In this document: positions 8,397-18,198 of the stretch, piece by piece
Position numbering within the stretch: the stretch's first letter is position 1
Layout of the letters: each line of letters opens with the position of its first letter
Source: CAWIUB01 sp963839175
GTDB lineage: Bacteria > Actinomycetota > Actinomycetes > Mycobacteriales > Jatrophihabitantaceae
DNA: 64,000 nt
Assembly (NCBI GenBank): GCA_963839175.1
Contig: CAWIUB010000045.1
Coordinates: 23,457-87,456 of the forward strand
Direction: 5' to 3'
Translations under genes and position numbers: made by a program
The notes under the pieces: generated by a model
What the model was told of the DNA's origin: nothing
Databases searched by the model: none
What the model saw: the letters and a program-made list of their open reading frames with translations, nothing else

Positions 8397-8438
8397 CCGA
8401 AGCAGGGCCGCCGGGCTGCGGGCGACTGCGGTCCGGGC

Positions 8439-10151
8439 TCAGACGACGGGGACGATGTCGGGAGCGTCCAGGCGGGCGGCGTCGGCGGCCGCGTCGTCCG
8501 GCTGGTCCTGCGACAGCCGCTCGGCGTGGACACGGGCGAGGTAGTGCTCGACCTCGCGATCCCGCTGACGGGAATCCCAGCCGAGTGGGCCGGCCATCAG
8601 CGAGGCCACCACGGGCGCAGCCTCGACGCCGCGGTCCCAGGACTCGATGGAGATCCGGGTGCGCCGGGCGAGCACGTCCTCTAAGTGCCGCGCTCCCTCG
8701 TGCGTCACCGCGTACACGGCCTCGACGCGCAGGTAGTCGTCCGCGCCAGGCAGCGGCGTGGCCAGCGACGGGTCGGCGGCTACCAGGTCGAGCAGCTCGT
8801 GCACCAGCGAGCCGTACCGGCCCAGCAGGTGCTCGACTCGGACCACGTGCAGGCCGGCCGAGGTGGCGACCGCATGGCGTTGGTTCCACAGCGCCGTGAA
8901 GCCGTCGGCGCCCACCAGCGGGATGCGGTCCGTGCACGATGCCGGGACACGGGAGTCCATGCCACGCGCCACCTCGTCGACCGCGTCGGCGGCCATCACG
9001 CGGTAGGTGGTGTACTTGCCGCCCGCGACCACCACGAGACCCGGTACCGGGTGGTTGACGACATGCTCGCGCGACAGCTCGGACGTGTCGTCCGACTCGC
9101 CGTGCAGCAGCGGCCGCAACCCCGCGTACACGCCCTCGACGTCCTCGCGGGTCAGTGGCGAGGCGAGCACCTCGTTCGCGTGGTCGAGCAGGTAGTCGAT
9201 GTCGCGTGAACTGGCCGCCGGGTGAGCCTTGTCCAGCGCCCACTCGGTGTCGGTCGTGCCGAGGATCCAGTGCCGCCCCCAGGGGATCACCAGCAGCACG
9301 GACCTCTCGGTGCGCAGGATCACGCCCGTCGAGGACTGCAGCCGGTCGCGCGGCACCACCAGATGGATGCCTTTGGACGCTCGCACGTGGATCTGCCCGC
9401 GGGTGTCGGCCAGGCTCTGGGTGTCGTCGGTCCAGACACCGGTCGCGTTGATGACCTGCTTGGCCCGTACCGACAGCTCGCGCCCGGTTTCCAGGTCGAC
9501 CATCCGCGCGCCGGTGACGCGTTCGCCCTGCCGTTCGAAACCGGTGACCGGCATTCGGTTGGCGGCGAGGGCCCCGTAGCCCACCGCCGTGCGCACCAGC
9601 ATCATGGTGTGCCGCGCGTCGTCGACCTGAGCGTCCCAGTACTGCACGGCGCCGGTCAGCGCGGACTTCTTCAGGCAGGGCGCCTCCCGCAGCGCCCGAC
9701 GACGGCTCAGGTGGCGGTGGTGCGGCAGCCCTCGGGACTCGTCGCTCACCGAGCTCATGGCGTCATAAAGCATGACGCCGGCGCCGACGTACGGGCGCTC
9801 CCACAGGTGATGCTGCAGTGGGTACAGGAACGACACCGGGCGCACGAGGTGCGGCGCCAGGCGCTGCAGCAGCAGGCCACGCTCGCGCACCGCCTCACGC
9901 ACCAGCCCGAAGTCGAGCATCTCCAGGTACCGAATGCCGCCGTGGATCAGCTTGCTGGACCGGCTCGAGGTGCCGCTAGCCCAGTCGCGCTGATCGACGA
10001 TCGCGGTCGACAACCCGCGCGTGACGGCATCCAGGGCCGCCCCGGCGCCGACGACGCCGCCGCCCACGACCAGGACGTCCAGCTCCTCCGGGCCCGCCAT
10101 CTGGGCCACCGCCTCGGCGCGTGCCTGCGGCGACAAGGCAGCACCTAGCAC
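8439..10151 (-). CDS. glpD: Glycerol-3-phosphate dehydrogenase (FAD-dependent)
   Basis: Oxidises sn-glycerol-3-phosphate to dihydroxyacetone phosphate and passes electrons to quinone at the membrane. 570 residues. The FAD Rossmann motif VVGGGVVGAGAALDA is near residue 30, followed by RDWASGTSSRSSKLIHGGIRYLE, highly conserved in the family. The C-terminal domain has YAVTHEGARHLEDVLARRTR. It starts 12 bp after the glpK stop and is the last gene of the run. Together with glpK it forms a glycerol catabolic pair; no glpF transporter is present here. Confidence 0.95.
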   Translation of the reverse strand: MLGAALSPQARAEAVAQMAGPEELDVLVVGGGVVGAGAALDAVTRGLSTAIVDQRDWASGTSSRSSKLIHGGIRYLEMLDFGLVREAVRERGLLLQRLAPHLVRPVSFLYPLQHHLWERPYVGAGVMLYDAMSSVSDESRGLPHHRHLSRRRALREAPCLKKSALTGAVQYWDAQVDDARHTMMLVRTAVGYGALAANRMPVTGFERQGERVTGARMVDLETGRELSVRAKQVINATGVWTDDTQSLADTRGQIHVRASKGIHLVVPRDRLQSSTGVILRTERSVLLVIPWGRHWILGTTDTEWALDKAHPAASSRDIDYLLDHANEVLASPLTREDVEGVYAGLRPLLHGESDDTSELSREHVVNHPVPGLVVVAGGKYTTYRVMAADAVDEVARGMDSRVPASCTDRIPLVGADGFTALWNQRHAVATSAGLHVVRVEHLLGRYGSLVHELLDLVAADPSLATPLPGADDYLRVEAVYAVTHEGARHLEDVLARRTRISIESWDRGVEAAPVVASLMAGPLGWDSRQRDREVEHYLARVHAERLSQDQPDDAAADAARLDAPDIVPVV

Positions 10152-10163
10152 GGCTCGTTCCTT

Positions 10164-11678
10164 TCAGGAGATGTCGACCCAGTCCAGTGTGCGCTGCACG
10201 GCTTTCTGCCAGCCGGCATACCCCCGCGCCCGTGTCGCCTCGTCCCATTCCGGCGTCCAACGGCGGCCCTCCCGCCAATTGGCGCGCAGCTCGTCGGGGC
10301 CCGACCAGAAGCCGACGGCGAGCCCCGCTGCGTACGCCGCGCCCAGCGCGGTCGTCTCCGCGACCACCGGACGGCTGACCGGCACGCCCAGGATGTCGGC
10401 CTGCAGCTGCATGCACAGCTCGTTAGCGGTCACTCCGCCGTCGACGCGCAGCACGTCCAGCCGCAGGCCCGCGTCCCGGGTCATTGCCTCGGCGACGTCA
10501 CGGGTCTGATAGCAGATCGCCTCCAGCGTCGCACGTGCCAGGTGCGCCTTGGTGTTGAACCGCGACAGCCCGACGATCGCCCCGCGGGCGTCGCTGCGCC
10601 AGTACGGCGCGAACAGCCCGGAGAACGCCGGCACGAAGTAGATCCCGCCGTTGTCGTCGACCTGCCGGGCGAGCGTCTCGACCTGCCCGGCGCCCGAGAT
10701 GATGCCGAGCTGGTCGCGCAGCCACTGCACCGCCGACCCGGTGACGGCGATCGAACCCTCCAGCGCATAGACCGGGCGAGCCGCACCGAACTGGTACGCC
10801 ACCGTGGTCAGCAGGCCGTGGGTGCTGCGCACCAGCTCCTCACCCGTGTTGAGCAGCAGGAAATTGCCAGTGCCGTAGGTGTTCTTCGCCTCGCCAGGCT
10901 GAAAACAGGCCTGTCCGACGACGGCCGCGTGCTGGTCGCCGAGGATGCCGGTGAGCGGCACACCGGCGACCACGCCCGGATGCGTCAACCGCCCGAATGA
11001 AGAGGGGTCTGCCGATGGGCGGATCGCCGGCAGCATGGCGGCAGGGATCTCGAGGAAGCCGAGCAGCTCGTCCTCCCAGTCCAGCGTCTCGAGGTTCATC
11101 AGCATGGTCCGGCTGGCGTTGGTGACGTCCGTGACATGGACGCCGCCGCGCGCACCACCGGTCAGGTTCCATGTCAGCCAGCTGTCGATCGTGCCGAACA
11201 GCGCCGCGCCCCGATCTGCATCCGCCCGAACACCGTCGACGTTGCGCAGGATCCACTGCAGCTTGCCGCCGGAGAAGTAGGTGGCGGGCGGCAGGCCGGC
11301 CTTGTGCCGGATCACGTCACCGCGGCCGTCCTGCTCCAGCGCGTGCGCGATGGCAGCGGTGCGGGTGTCCTGCCAGACGATCGCGTTGCAGTAAGGGCGC
11401 CCGGTGGACTTGTTCCAGACGACGGTGGTCTCACGCTGATTCGTGATGCCGAGCGCTGCCAGGTCGGTGGCGGCCAGCCCGGCGCGGTTGAGCGCGGTCT
11501 GGATCACCGCGCTGGTGCGTTCCCAGATCTCGATCGGGTTGTGCTCGACCCACCCGGCCCGCGGCAGGATCTGCTCGTGCTCGAGTTGATGCCTGCCGAT
11601 CTCGGTGCCACCGTGATCGAAGATCAGGAATCGGGTGCTGGTCGTCCCCTGGTCGACCGCCCCGACGAAGTCAGCCAC
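10164..11678 (-). CDS. glpK: Glycerol kinase
   Basis: ATP-dependent phosphorylation of glycerol, FGGY family. 504 residues from GTG at 11678. Visible: N-terminal phosphate loop AVDQGTTSTRFLIFD; glycerol-site region NQRETTVVWNKSTGRP; the second ATPase half with LRVDGGVTANELCMQLQADILG. It overlaps the YihY gene by 8 bp and precedes glpD by 12 bp, so all three are probably co-transcribed. Confidence 0.96.
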   Translation of the reverse strand: MADFVGAVDQGTTSTRFLIFDHGGTEIGRHQLEHEQILPRAGWVEHNPIEIWERTSAVIQTALNRAGLAATDLAALGITNQRETTVVWNKSTGRPYCNAIVWQDTRTAAIAHALEQDGRGDVIRHKAGLPPATYFSGGKLQWILRNVDGVRADADRGAALFGTIDSWLTWNLTGGARGGVHVTDVTNASRTMLMNLETLDWEDELLGFLEIPAAMLPAIRPSADPSSFGRLTHPGVVAGVPLTGILGDQHAAVVGQACFQPGEAKNTYGTGNFLLLNTGEELVRSTHGLLTTVAYQFGAARPVYALEGSIAVTGSAVQWLRDQLGIISGAGQVETLARQVDDNGGIYFVPAFSGLFAPYWRSDARGAIVGLSRFNTKAHLARATLEAICYQTRDVAEAMTRDAGLRLDVLRVDGGVTANELCMQLQADILGVPVSRPVVAETTALGAAYAAGLAVGFWSGPDELRANWREGRRWTPEWDEATRARGYAGWQKAVQRTLDWVDIS

Positions 11679-12723
11679 GTCGCCGCCGGGTGGTCAGCCA
11701 GGCAACGGCGGCCGCGCCAATCGCCACGCCCGTCCCTACCAATGACGCCGCCACCGCCGTGGGCGAGATCGCCGGCGGCCGCGGTTGGCCAGCTGGGCCC
11801 TGCGGCGGGACGAGGCCGGGCGTGAGTGGCTGTGGCGCAGGCAGCGCGGTGGCCGTCCACGCTGCGCAGAACAGCAGGTACCGGGCCACCAGGTACAACC
11901 AGACGAGGATGCCGATCACGCTGCCGAAGACGCCAGCCGCTGGGCTCTTGTTGACCTGCGCGATGTACCAGGTGCCCATGAGCTTGAGCACCTCGAAGCC
12001 GACTGACGCGAGCAGCGCGCCGCGCAGCAGGACGCCCCGGGGCACCGTGACCCGCGGCAGGCGCACCAATAGCCACCAGAAGATCACGATGTCGCCGGCC
12101 AGCGCCAGGACGACCCCCAGCACCGCGGTGAGTGTCCCCGCTCCGGCGAAGTCGATGCCCAGCGCGCCGAGGGCGCGGCCGGCCAGTGCCGTGCCACCGA
12201 CGGTGAGTCCGATGGAGATCAGCGAGCCGATCCCTAGCCCCACCAGCGCGATCAGGTCGCCCAGCTTGGTCTTGACCAGTCTGCCTTTGGTCGGCTCTAC
12301 CCCCCAGACCGCGTTGCTCGCCGCCCGCAGGTTGGCGATCCAGCCGAGGCCGGTGAGCAGAAGGCCCGCCAGGCCGATCACCCCGACACTGGTGCGATTG
12401 GCGATCGCCGTGTTGATCGAATCCTTGAGGGTGTCGCCGAAGCTGCCCGGCAGGGTCGAGGTGACGTGGTCGAGCAGGCTCTGCAGCTGATCCGGGTTCC
12501 CGGCCAGCACGAAGCCGCCGATCGAGACCGCGAGCAGGACGAGCGGGATCAGCGACAAGAAGCTGAAGTAGGTGATGGCCGCCGCGAACTGTCCTCCGTG
12601 GTTGGTCTGGAAGCGGGCCCAGGCCACCACCACGTGCCGAAGCCAGGCGTGCCGGTCGTTCGCCTCCCGCCAGCGACGCGACACCGCCTCGCGGATGCGG
12701 CCGACGACGGGGGCTGGCTGCAT
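11671..12723 (-). CDS. YihY/BrkB-family inner-membrane protein
   Basis: 350-residue polytopic membrane protein. Six or more hydrophobic helices, including the family block GGQFAAAITYFSFLSLIPLVLLAVSIGGF. YihY (once called RNase BN) has no established biochemical function. The ATG at 12723 shares one base with the stop of the ligase-like gene (TGATG); the frame stays open further upstream, but those residues are shadow of that gene. A C-terminal Pro/Gln-rich tail follows the last helix. Confidence 0.85.
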   Translation of the reverse strand: MQPAPVVGRIREAVSRRWREANDRHAWLRHVVVAWARFQTNHGGQFAAAITYFSFLSLIPLVLLAVSIGGFVLAGNPDQLQSLLDHVTSTLPGSFGDTLKDSINTAIANRTSVGVIGLAGLLLTGLGWIANLRAASNAVWGVEPTKGRLVKTKLGDLIALVGLGIGSLISIGLTVGGTALAGRALGALGIDFAGAGTLTAVLGVVLALAGDIVIFWWLLVRLPRVTVPRGVLLRGALLASVGFEVLKLMGTWYIAQVNKSPAAGVFGSVIGILVWLYLVARYLLFCAAWTATALPAPQPLTPGLVPPQGPAGQPRPPAISPTAVAASLVGTGVAIGAAAVAWLTTRRRRG

Positions 12724-13247
12724 CAGCTGCCCAGCGGGAACTCGCGACGGGTCTGCCAGGCGCCCGCCCGGTCGCGTGCAAAGCACTGGAACGTCTCGAC
12801 AGTGAACCGCGCCACGAAGCCGGACAGCCCGTCGTAGACGACGTCGAGTGCCTCGACTGGGACGTCCTGCGCCACGGTCACGTGCGGGTGGTACGGGAAC
12901 TCGAGTTCGCGGTCGAGTGGCCCGCTGCGAATGGCCTTCTCTAGCACCTCACAGTTGGCGACACCCCGCGCGACCTGAATGAAGACCACCGGCGAGACGG
13001 GCCGGAAGGTGCCGGTGCCGTACAGGTGCATGACGAACGGCTCGCTGTCGGCGGCCGCCTCGGCCAGGTGCTTGTCGATCTCGTCCAGTTCGTCCACGTC
13101 GACGGGCGTCGGTGGCAGCAGCGTGACGTGCGGCCAGATCAGGTCCGCCTGCGGGTCGCCCGCGCGCCGGCGCCACCCGGACAGGACGGTGGCATGTGGC
13201 TCGGGAACGGCGATGGCCACCCCGAGCACCACGCGTTCCCGACTCAC
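12723..13247 (-). CDS. 2'-5' RNA ligase / 2H phosphoesterase family protein
   Basis: 174 residues with the two signature HxT motifs of the 2H phosphoesterase fold: WPHVTLLPPT near residue 40 and YHPHVTVAQDV near residue 115. Members act on 2',3'-cyclic phosphates or 2'-5' RNA linkages; the natural substrate here is unknown. GTG start at 13247 overlaps the trpS stop (GTGA). Confidence 0.85.
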   Translation of the reverse strand: MSRERVVLGVAIAVPEPHATVLSGWRRRAGDPQADLIWPHVTLLPPTPVDVDELDEIDKHLAEAAADSEPFVMHLYGTGTFRPVSPVVFIQVARGVANCEVLEKAIRSGPLDRELEFPYHPHVTVAQDVPVEALDVVYDGLSGFVARFTVETFQCFARDRAGAWQTRREFPLGS

Positions 13248-14353
13248 GATCCAGCCGCCCTGCCGCGCCTTTCCCCGGGATTGTGCGCTGTGCCCTGCGC
13301 TGAGCGCACATTTCCGGGGAGAACCTGATCGACACGGGGCAGGAAACCCACGTTCTCGTAGGCAGCGGCGAGCGTCGGCGCCGCCGCGGCCCGCGCTCGA
13401 TCCGCCCCGCCGGCGAGCAGCCGGTCCAGCTCTGCCGGGTCGGCGAGCAGCTGTTTCGTTCGATTGCCGAACGACTGCGCGAACGCGACGACGGCGTCAG
13501 CGGTCGCCTTCTTCAGCGCCCCGTAACCTTGCCCCGCGAACGCCGCGGCAGCGCCCTCAGGCGTGTCGTCGGTGACCGCGGCCAAGATCGTCAGCAGATT
13601 CGAGACGCCCGGTTTGCCGTGCGGGTCGTAGCGGACCTCGGTGCCAGTGTCGGTGACGGCGCGCTTGATCTTCCTTGTGAGCACCGCCGGGTCGTCGAGC
13701 AGGTTCAGCGTGCCCACGTCCCCGAGTGACTTGCTCATCTTGGCCGATGGATCCTGCAGGTCAAGGATCTTGGCGGTCTCTTTCGGGATGAACGGCGCCG
13801 GCACGGTGAACGTCGCACCGTAGCGGCTGTTGAAACGCTGTGCGAGGTCACGGGTGAGCTCGAGGTGCTGACGCTGGTCCTCGCCGACCGGCACGACGTC
13901 GGCCTGGTAGAGCAGGATGTCGGCGGCCTGCAACACCGGGTAGGTGAACAGCCCCACCGAGTAGTGGTCGGCACCGGAACGCGACGACTTGTCCTTGAAC
14001 TGCGTCATGCGGCTCGCCTCGCCGAACCCGGCCAGGCACTCGAGCACCCAGCACAGCTGGGTGTGCTCGGGCACTTGGCTCTGCACGAACAGCGCGCACC
14101 GCGCGGGATCGAGCCCGGACGCGAACAGCTGGGCCGCCGAGACCCGGGTGCGTTCGCGCAGCTGCGCTGGTGATGGCGGGTCGAGCGTGATCGCGTGCAG
14201 GTCGACCACGCAGTAGAACGCCTGGTGCGTGTCCTGTAACGCGACCCAATGCTTCAGCGCCCCCAGGTAGTTGCCGAGATGGAAGGACGACGCCGTCGGC
14301 TGGATGCCCGACAGCACCCGGGGCTGCCTGCCAGCGGACGCGGGAGCGGACAT
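13244..14353 (-). CDS. trpS: Tryptophanyl-tRNA synthetase
   Basis: Class I aminoacyl-tRNA synthetase charging tRNA-Trp. 369 residues from ATG at 14353; a TTG at 14380 overlapping the corC stop is an alternative, but homologues begin close to RVLSGIQPT. HIGH-type signature FHLGNYLG near residue 24; KMSKS motif present as AKMSKSLGD near residue 200. Lies in the overlapping corC-trpS-ligase-yihY-glpKD run. Confidence 0.95.
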   Translation of the reverse strand: MSAPASAGRQPRVLSGIQPTASSFHLGNYLGALKHWVALQDTHQAFYCVVDLHAITLDPPSPAQLRERTRVSAAQLFASGLDPARCALFVQSQVPEHTQLCWVLECLAGFGEASRMTQFKDKSSRSGADHYSVGLFTYPVLQAADILLYQADVVPVGEDQRQHLELTRDLAQRFNSRYGATFTVPAPFIPKETAKILDLQDPSAKMSKSLGDVGTLNLLDDPAVLTRKIKRAVTDTGTEVRYDPHGKPGVSNLLTILAAVTDDTPEGAAAAFAGQGYGALKKATADAVVAFAQSFGNRTKQLLADPAELDRLLAGGADRARAAAAPTLAAAYENVGFLPRVDQVLPGNVRSAQGTAHNPGERRGRAAGS

Positions 14354-14376
14354 GAGATCCGATTCTGGCAGCCGCG

Positions 14377-15687
14377 TCAATCCGGGGTCGCCATCTGCGG
14401 CTCGCCCAGCGGTGGCGGCGTCACGCGCACCCGCGCCGCCCGGCGTCCATCCACCGCCGTCACCGTGAGCTGATAGCCCGCATAGTCGACGCCATCGCCG
14501 ACCGCGGGCAGTCGGCCCAGTGCGGACATGACGTATCCGGCAGCCGTCTCGTACGGGCCGTCGGGCAGCTCCAGGCCGGTGAACTCGGCCAGCTCATCCA
14601 AGTTGACCAGGCCGTCCACCTCGACCGCGCCGTCGATCAGCCGGCGGGGCCCGGCTGCGGCCTCGTCGTACTCGTCGCGGATTTCCCCGATGACCTCCTC
14701 GATCAGGTCCTCGAGCGTCACGATGCCGTCGGTGCCGCCGTACTCGTCGACCACGACCGCCACGTGCAGGCCCTCGCGACGCATCTCGGACAGCGCCGAC
14801 AACACGTTCTTCGACCCGGGCAGCCGCTTGATCTCGCGGACCAGGTCACCGACCGTCCGACCACGGTCGGCGTGGCCGCCGCCGAGCAGCAGATCGCGGA
14901 TGTGCACGAAGCCCACGACGTCGTCCGGTCCCCGCCCGACCACCGGGTAACGGGAGTGCGGCGACTCTCCCGTGACCTTCGCCGCCCGGGCCACGGTCAT
15001 CGTCGCCTCCAGGAAGTCGACCTCGGTTCGCGGCACCATCACCTCGCTTACCGAACGCTCCCCGGCCGCGAACACCTCGTCGATCAGCCGGCGCTCGTCG
15101 CTCGACAGCGACTCGTGCGCCGCGACCAGGCCGCGCAGCTCCTCCTGGCTGATGGCTTCCCGGCCAGTGTCGGGGTCGCCGCCGAGCACCCGGACGAGAC
15201 CGTTCGTGCACCGCGAGAGCAGCCAGATGACGGGACGCGCGAGCGTCGCGAGCCGGTCCAGCGTGGGGCTGAACACGCGAGCGGTGCCCTCGGAGCGTTG
15301 CAGCGCCAGCCGTTTGGGCACCAGCTCGCCGACGACCAGCGTGACGAACGAGATCAGCACGGTGACCCCGATGAACCCGATCACGCCGGCCGGTCCCTCG
15401 GCCATCCCGGCGTCGACCAAGGCGTTCTTGGCCTGATGCGACAAGGTAACGGCGCCGAACGCGCTGGACAGTAGCGACGTCAGCGTTACTCCGATCTGGA
15501 CGGTGGCGAGGAACCGGTTCGGGTCAGCGGTCAGCCGGGCGACGGCCGCGCCGCGCCGACTGCCCTCGGCCATCGCGCGCACCTGTCCGTCGCGCAGCGA
15601 GACCAACGCGATCTCTGACGCGACGAACAGTGCCTCGACCAGGATCAGCGCCAGGACGATCGTGATGTTGAGCAGAGTGGAACTCAT
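14377..15687 (-). CDS. CNNM/CorC-type membrane protein with CBS domains
   Basis: 436 residues. N-terminal CNNM (DUF21) domain with an initial helix (LLNITIVLALILVEALFVASE) and further membrane segments to about residue 150. Then a CBS pair (RYPVVGRGPDDVVGFVHIRD; VAVVVDEYGGTDGIVTLEDLIEEVIGEI) and a C-terminal CorC_HlyC domain (residues about 340-425). Members are linked to Mg2+/Co2+ efflux; the old name hemolysin C is not functional evidence. First gene of the minus-strand run and divergent from the large membrane hydrolase-like gene. Confidence 0.88.
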   Translation of the reverse strand: MSSTLLNITIVLALILVEALFVASEIALVSLRDGQVRAMAEGSRRGAAVARLTADPNRFLATVQIGVTLTSLLSSAFGAVTLSHQAKNALVDAGMAEGPAGVIGFIGVTVLISFVTLVVGELVPKRLALQRSEGTARVFSPTLDRLATLARPVIWLLSRCTNGLVRVLGGDPDTGREAISQEELRGLVAAHESLSSDERRLIDEVFAAGERSVSEVMVPRTEVDFLEATMTVARAAKVTGESPHSRYPVVGRGPDDVVGFVHIRDLLLGGGHADRGRTVGDLVREIKRLPGSKNVLSALSEMRREGLHVAVVVDEYGGTDGIVTLEDLIEEVIGEIRDEYDEAAAGPRRLIDGAVEVDGLVNLDELAEFTGLELPDGPYETAAGYVMSALGRLPAVGDGVDYAGYQLTVTAVDGRRAARVRVTPPPLGEPQMATPD

Positions 15688-15792
15688 GGCTGGGCGCTAC
15701 CCCGCCGTCGTGGTATGGCCACTCACGGCGCCGAGTCTACGGACCGGAGGGCGCTCGTGACGCTAGTCTGCCGACACCGTGGAGGTGGACCC

Positions 15793-18198
15793 GTGGACGT
15801 GTCACGAGTGGTCGAGCTGCGCGTGCATGGCGTGTCGGGCACACCACCCCAGGACCTGCTCGACCGGCCGCTGGTCACCCGGGTGGCCGGCGACGGGATC
15901 GCCGGCTTCTACCGTCCGCGCCTAGCCTCCGAGCGCACGGACGCGGTCCCCGGGCGCGATGGGCCGCCACTTGAGGGGTATGTGTGGGGCGGGCTCACCT
16001 CGGGTTCGCCCGGCCGGGCGCTCTGGCTGGTGCTCCTGCCGTTCACGCTGATCAACGTGGCCCCGCGGCTGCGCCCCGGCGACCCGCCCGGCGGCCCGAC
16101 ACGTGGGTCGGCCCGGCTCGTGTGGTGGCTGTGGTACCTGAGCCGGTTGCTCGCCCTGTCGCTGACAATGACCCTGGTCGTTGCCTTCTGCGGCATCGGG
16201 CTGGACCTGCTGGGCTGGCAGTGCGCGGACCCATCCCGGCCGTGCGCGGCCGGCTCGCCGGGCTGGCTGATCGGCCGGGTCAGCGAGCTGGCGACCGGCC
16301 CTCGGCTGGCCGTCGGGGCGCTCGTCCCACTGCTCGTCCTGGCCGCACTCGCGCTCATCAGCGGACGGACTATCGCCCGGTATGAGGCGGTCAGCGACCA
16401 AGCCCGCCGCGACGACAACCCACGGGCCACGGAGCCGCGGCTGGACTCGGCATGGATGTGGCGTGGGGAGGATCTGGTGCGGCGGCTGCGTCACCTGCAC
16501 CTGCAGGCCGGGCTGGCGGTGGTGCTCGCCGCGGTGGCCTGGCCGATCGAGTCGTGGTGGCGGGTGGTGATGCTGCTGGTGGCGGCCGGGGCGGCCGGCT
16601 GCGCTGTCACGCTGCTCAGCCGATCCTCCGTGTACGGGCGTGGGCCGAACGTGCCGTGGGTCAGCCGCCTCATCTGGGCGATCTGGGCCGTGCTCGGCGG
16701 GATCACGGTCTCCACGGCGGTCTTGCTGCTCACGTCTGCCGTGTCGTTCACCCACCGGACCCGACCCCCGCATCCGGTCACCGCCGTGGGGCTGCCGCAC
16801 TACGCCGGGACGTTGATCTGGTTCTTCACTGCGCAGCTCGTCCTTGTTGTCGGGCTGATGGTGGTGGCCCTCTCCCTACGGCGCGCCGGCCGGGTCGCCG
16901 CGCCGGCCGGGCCGAGACCGGGCGTATGGGGCATCGGCACGCTGGTGCTCACGCTGCTGGGCGTGTTCACCGGTGCTGTCTTGTCCGCCAGTGCCTACAT
17001 CTACGCAGGAGCCTGGCTGCACACCGGTTCGGTCAAGCCGAGCTTCCAGGAGGCGACGAGTGTGGCGGCGGCGTTCGACGTGCCCGAGTCGATCCGGGAC
17101 GCATCGCTGACCTTCGCGGTGTCCGGCGCGTTCGTCGTGGTCATCGCGGTCTTTGCGGCGGCGATGGGCGCCGTCCGGTATGCGCTGGTCCGCCCGGGCA
17201 GCCGGCCGCTGACCGGTCACGAGTTCGCAGACGACTATCCTGGGGTGTCTACCGGGACCGGGCGGGCGAAGCAGATCCTTCGCGCGTTCTGGCGGGCGCG
17301 GCTGATCGACGGCGTCGGGTCGGCCGCCGGGCTGCTGTTACTGCCCGGCACGCTGCTGACTCTTGCGGTCACCGTGCTGCTGCTCCTGCGGCCCTGGTCG
17401 AGCGCGGCCGCTCATCACGCGGACGTGCTGACCGGTCGCGCCGCTGGTTGGCTGCCCACAGACCAGGCATTCTCCGCGGCCTACCTGCAAGCCTTCGGCG
17501 CGTACGTGGTGGTGCTGCTGATGCTCGGCTTGGTGACCCTCGGCGCGCTCGCCTACCGGGTGCCGAAGACCCGGCGGCTGGTCGGCATCGTATGGGATCT
17601 CGCCTCGTTCTGGCCACGCTCGGCCCATCCGCTGGCGGCGCCTTGCTACGCCGAGCGGTCCGTCCCGGATCTGACGACCCGGATCCGCTGGTACGTCGAG
17701 GGATCTGGCCCGTCGGACTACCCGACCGGCGCCGTGGTACTGGCCGGGCATAGCCAGGGATCCGTCATCTCGGCGGCCGTGCTGCTGCAGCTGCAGGCGA
17801 GCGACGGGCAACGAGCCCAGCCGGACCACGTGCTGCCTCGCCTGGCGTTCCTGTCCTACGGCAGCGTGCTGCGCCGCCTCTACGCCCGCTATTTCCCGGC
17901 CTATCTCGGGGCGGGCATTCTCGACCAGGTGGCCGAGGTGCTCGGTGCCGACGGGATCATGCGCTGGCGCAACCTGTGGCGGCACAGCGACCCCATCGGC
18001 GGCGCGGTCGCAATGGGTCCACCAGGCACCGGTCGCGCAGCCGGCGGCCCGATCGCACAGGCGGACTGCAAGCTCATCGACCCGCGCTTCGACGTCCCCG
18101 CGGGCGACACGAGCGATCCGGCGGTGCTGGGACATTCCGGCTATCCGGACGATCCGATCTTCCAGCAGAGCGTGGCGGACCTGGCGATACTGCTCTAG
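15793..18198 (+). CDS. Large polytopic membrane protein with split serine-hydrolase-like active site
   Basis: 801 residues from GTG at 15793, with GGAGG seven bases upstream. The N-terminus reads ELRVHGVSGTPPQDLL, like the oxyanion-strand HG of alpha/beta hydrolases. A long membrane region follows (residues about 75-600, roughly ten hydrophobic helices). Near the C-terminus come a nucleophile elbow AGHSQGS (Ser about 654), RHSDPIGG (Asp about 733) and LGHSGYPDD (His about 781), a plausible Ser-Asp-His triad. Annotated function unknown. The stop codon overlaps that of the convergent icd gene. Confidence 0.75.
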   Translation: MDVSRVVELRVHGVSGTPPQDLLDRPLVTRVAGDGIAGFYRPRLASERTDAVPGRDGPPLEGYVWGGLTSGSPGRALWLVLLPFTLINVAPRLRPGDPPGGPTRGSARLVWWLWYLSRLLALSLTMTLVVAFCGIGLDLLGWQCADPSRPCAAGSPGWLIGRVSELATGPRLAVGALVPLLVLAALALISGRTIARYEAVSDQARRDDNPRATEPRLDSAWMWRGEDLVRRLRHLHLQAGLAVVLAAVAWPIESWWRVVMLLVAAGAAGCAVTLLSRSSVYGRGPNVPWVSRLIWAIWAVLGGITVSTAVLLLTSAVSFTHRTRPPHPVTAVGLPHYAGTLIWFFTAQLVLVVGLMVVALSLRRAGRVAAPAGPRPGVWGIGTLVLTLLGVFTGAVLSASAYIYAGAWLHTGSVKPSFQEATSVAAAFDVPESIRDASLTFAVSGAFVVVIAVFAAAMGAVRYALVRPGSRPLTGHEFADDYPGVSTGTGRAKQILRAFWRARLIDGVGSAAGLLLLPGTLLTLAVTVLLLLRPWSSAAAHHADVLTGRAAGWLPTDQAFSAAYLQAFGAYVVVLLMLGLVTLGALAYRVPKTRRLVGIVWDLASFWPRSAHPLAAPCYAERSVPDLTTRIRWYVEGSGPSDYPTGAVVLAGHSQGSVISAAVLLQLQASDGQRAQPDHVLPRLAFLSYGSVLRRLYARYFPAYLGAGILDQVAEVLGADGIMRWRNLWRHSDPIGGAVAMGPPGTGRAAGGPIAQADCKLIDPRFDVPAGDTSDPAVLGHSGYPDDPIFQQSVADLAILL

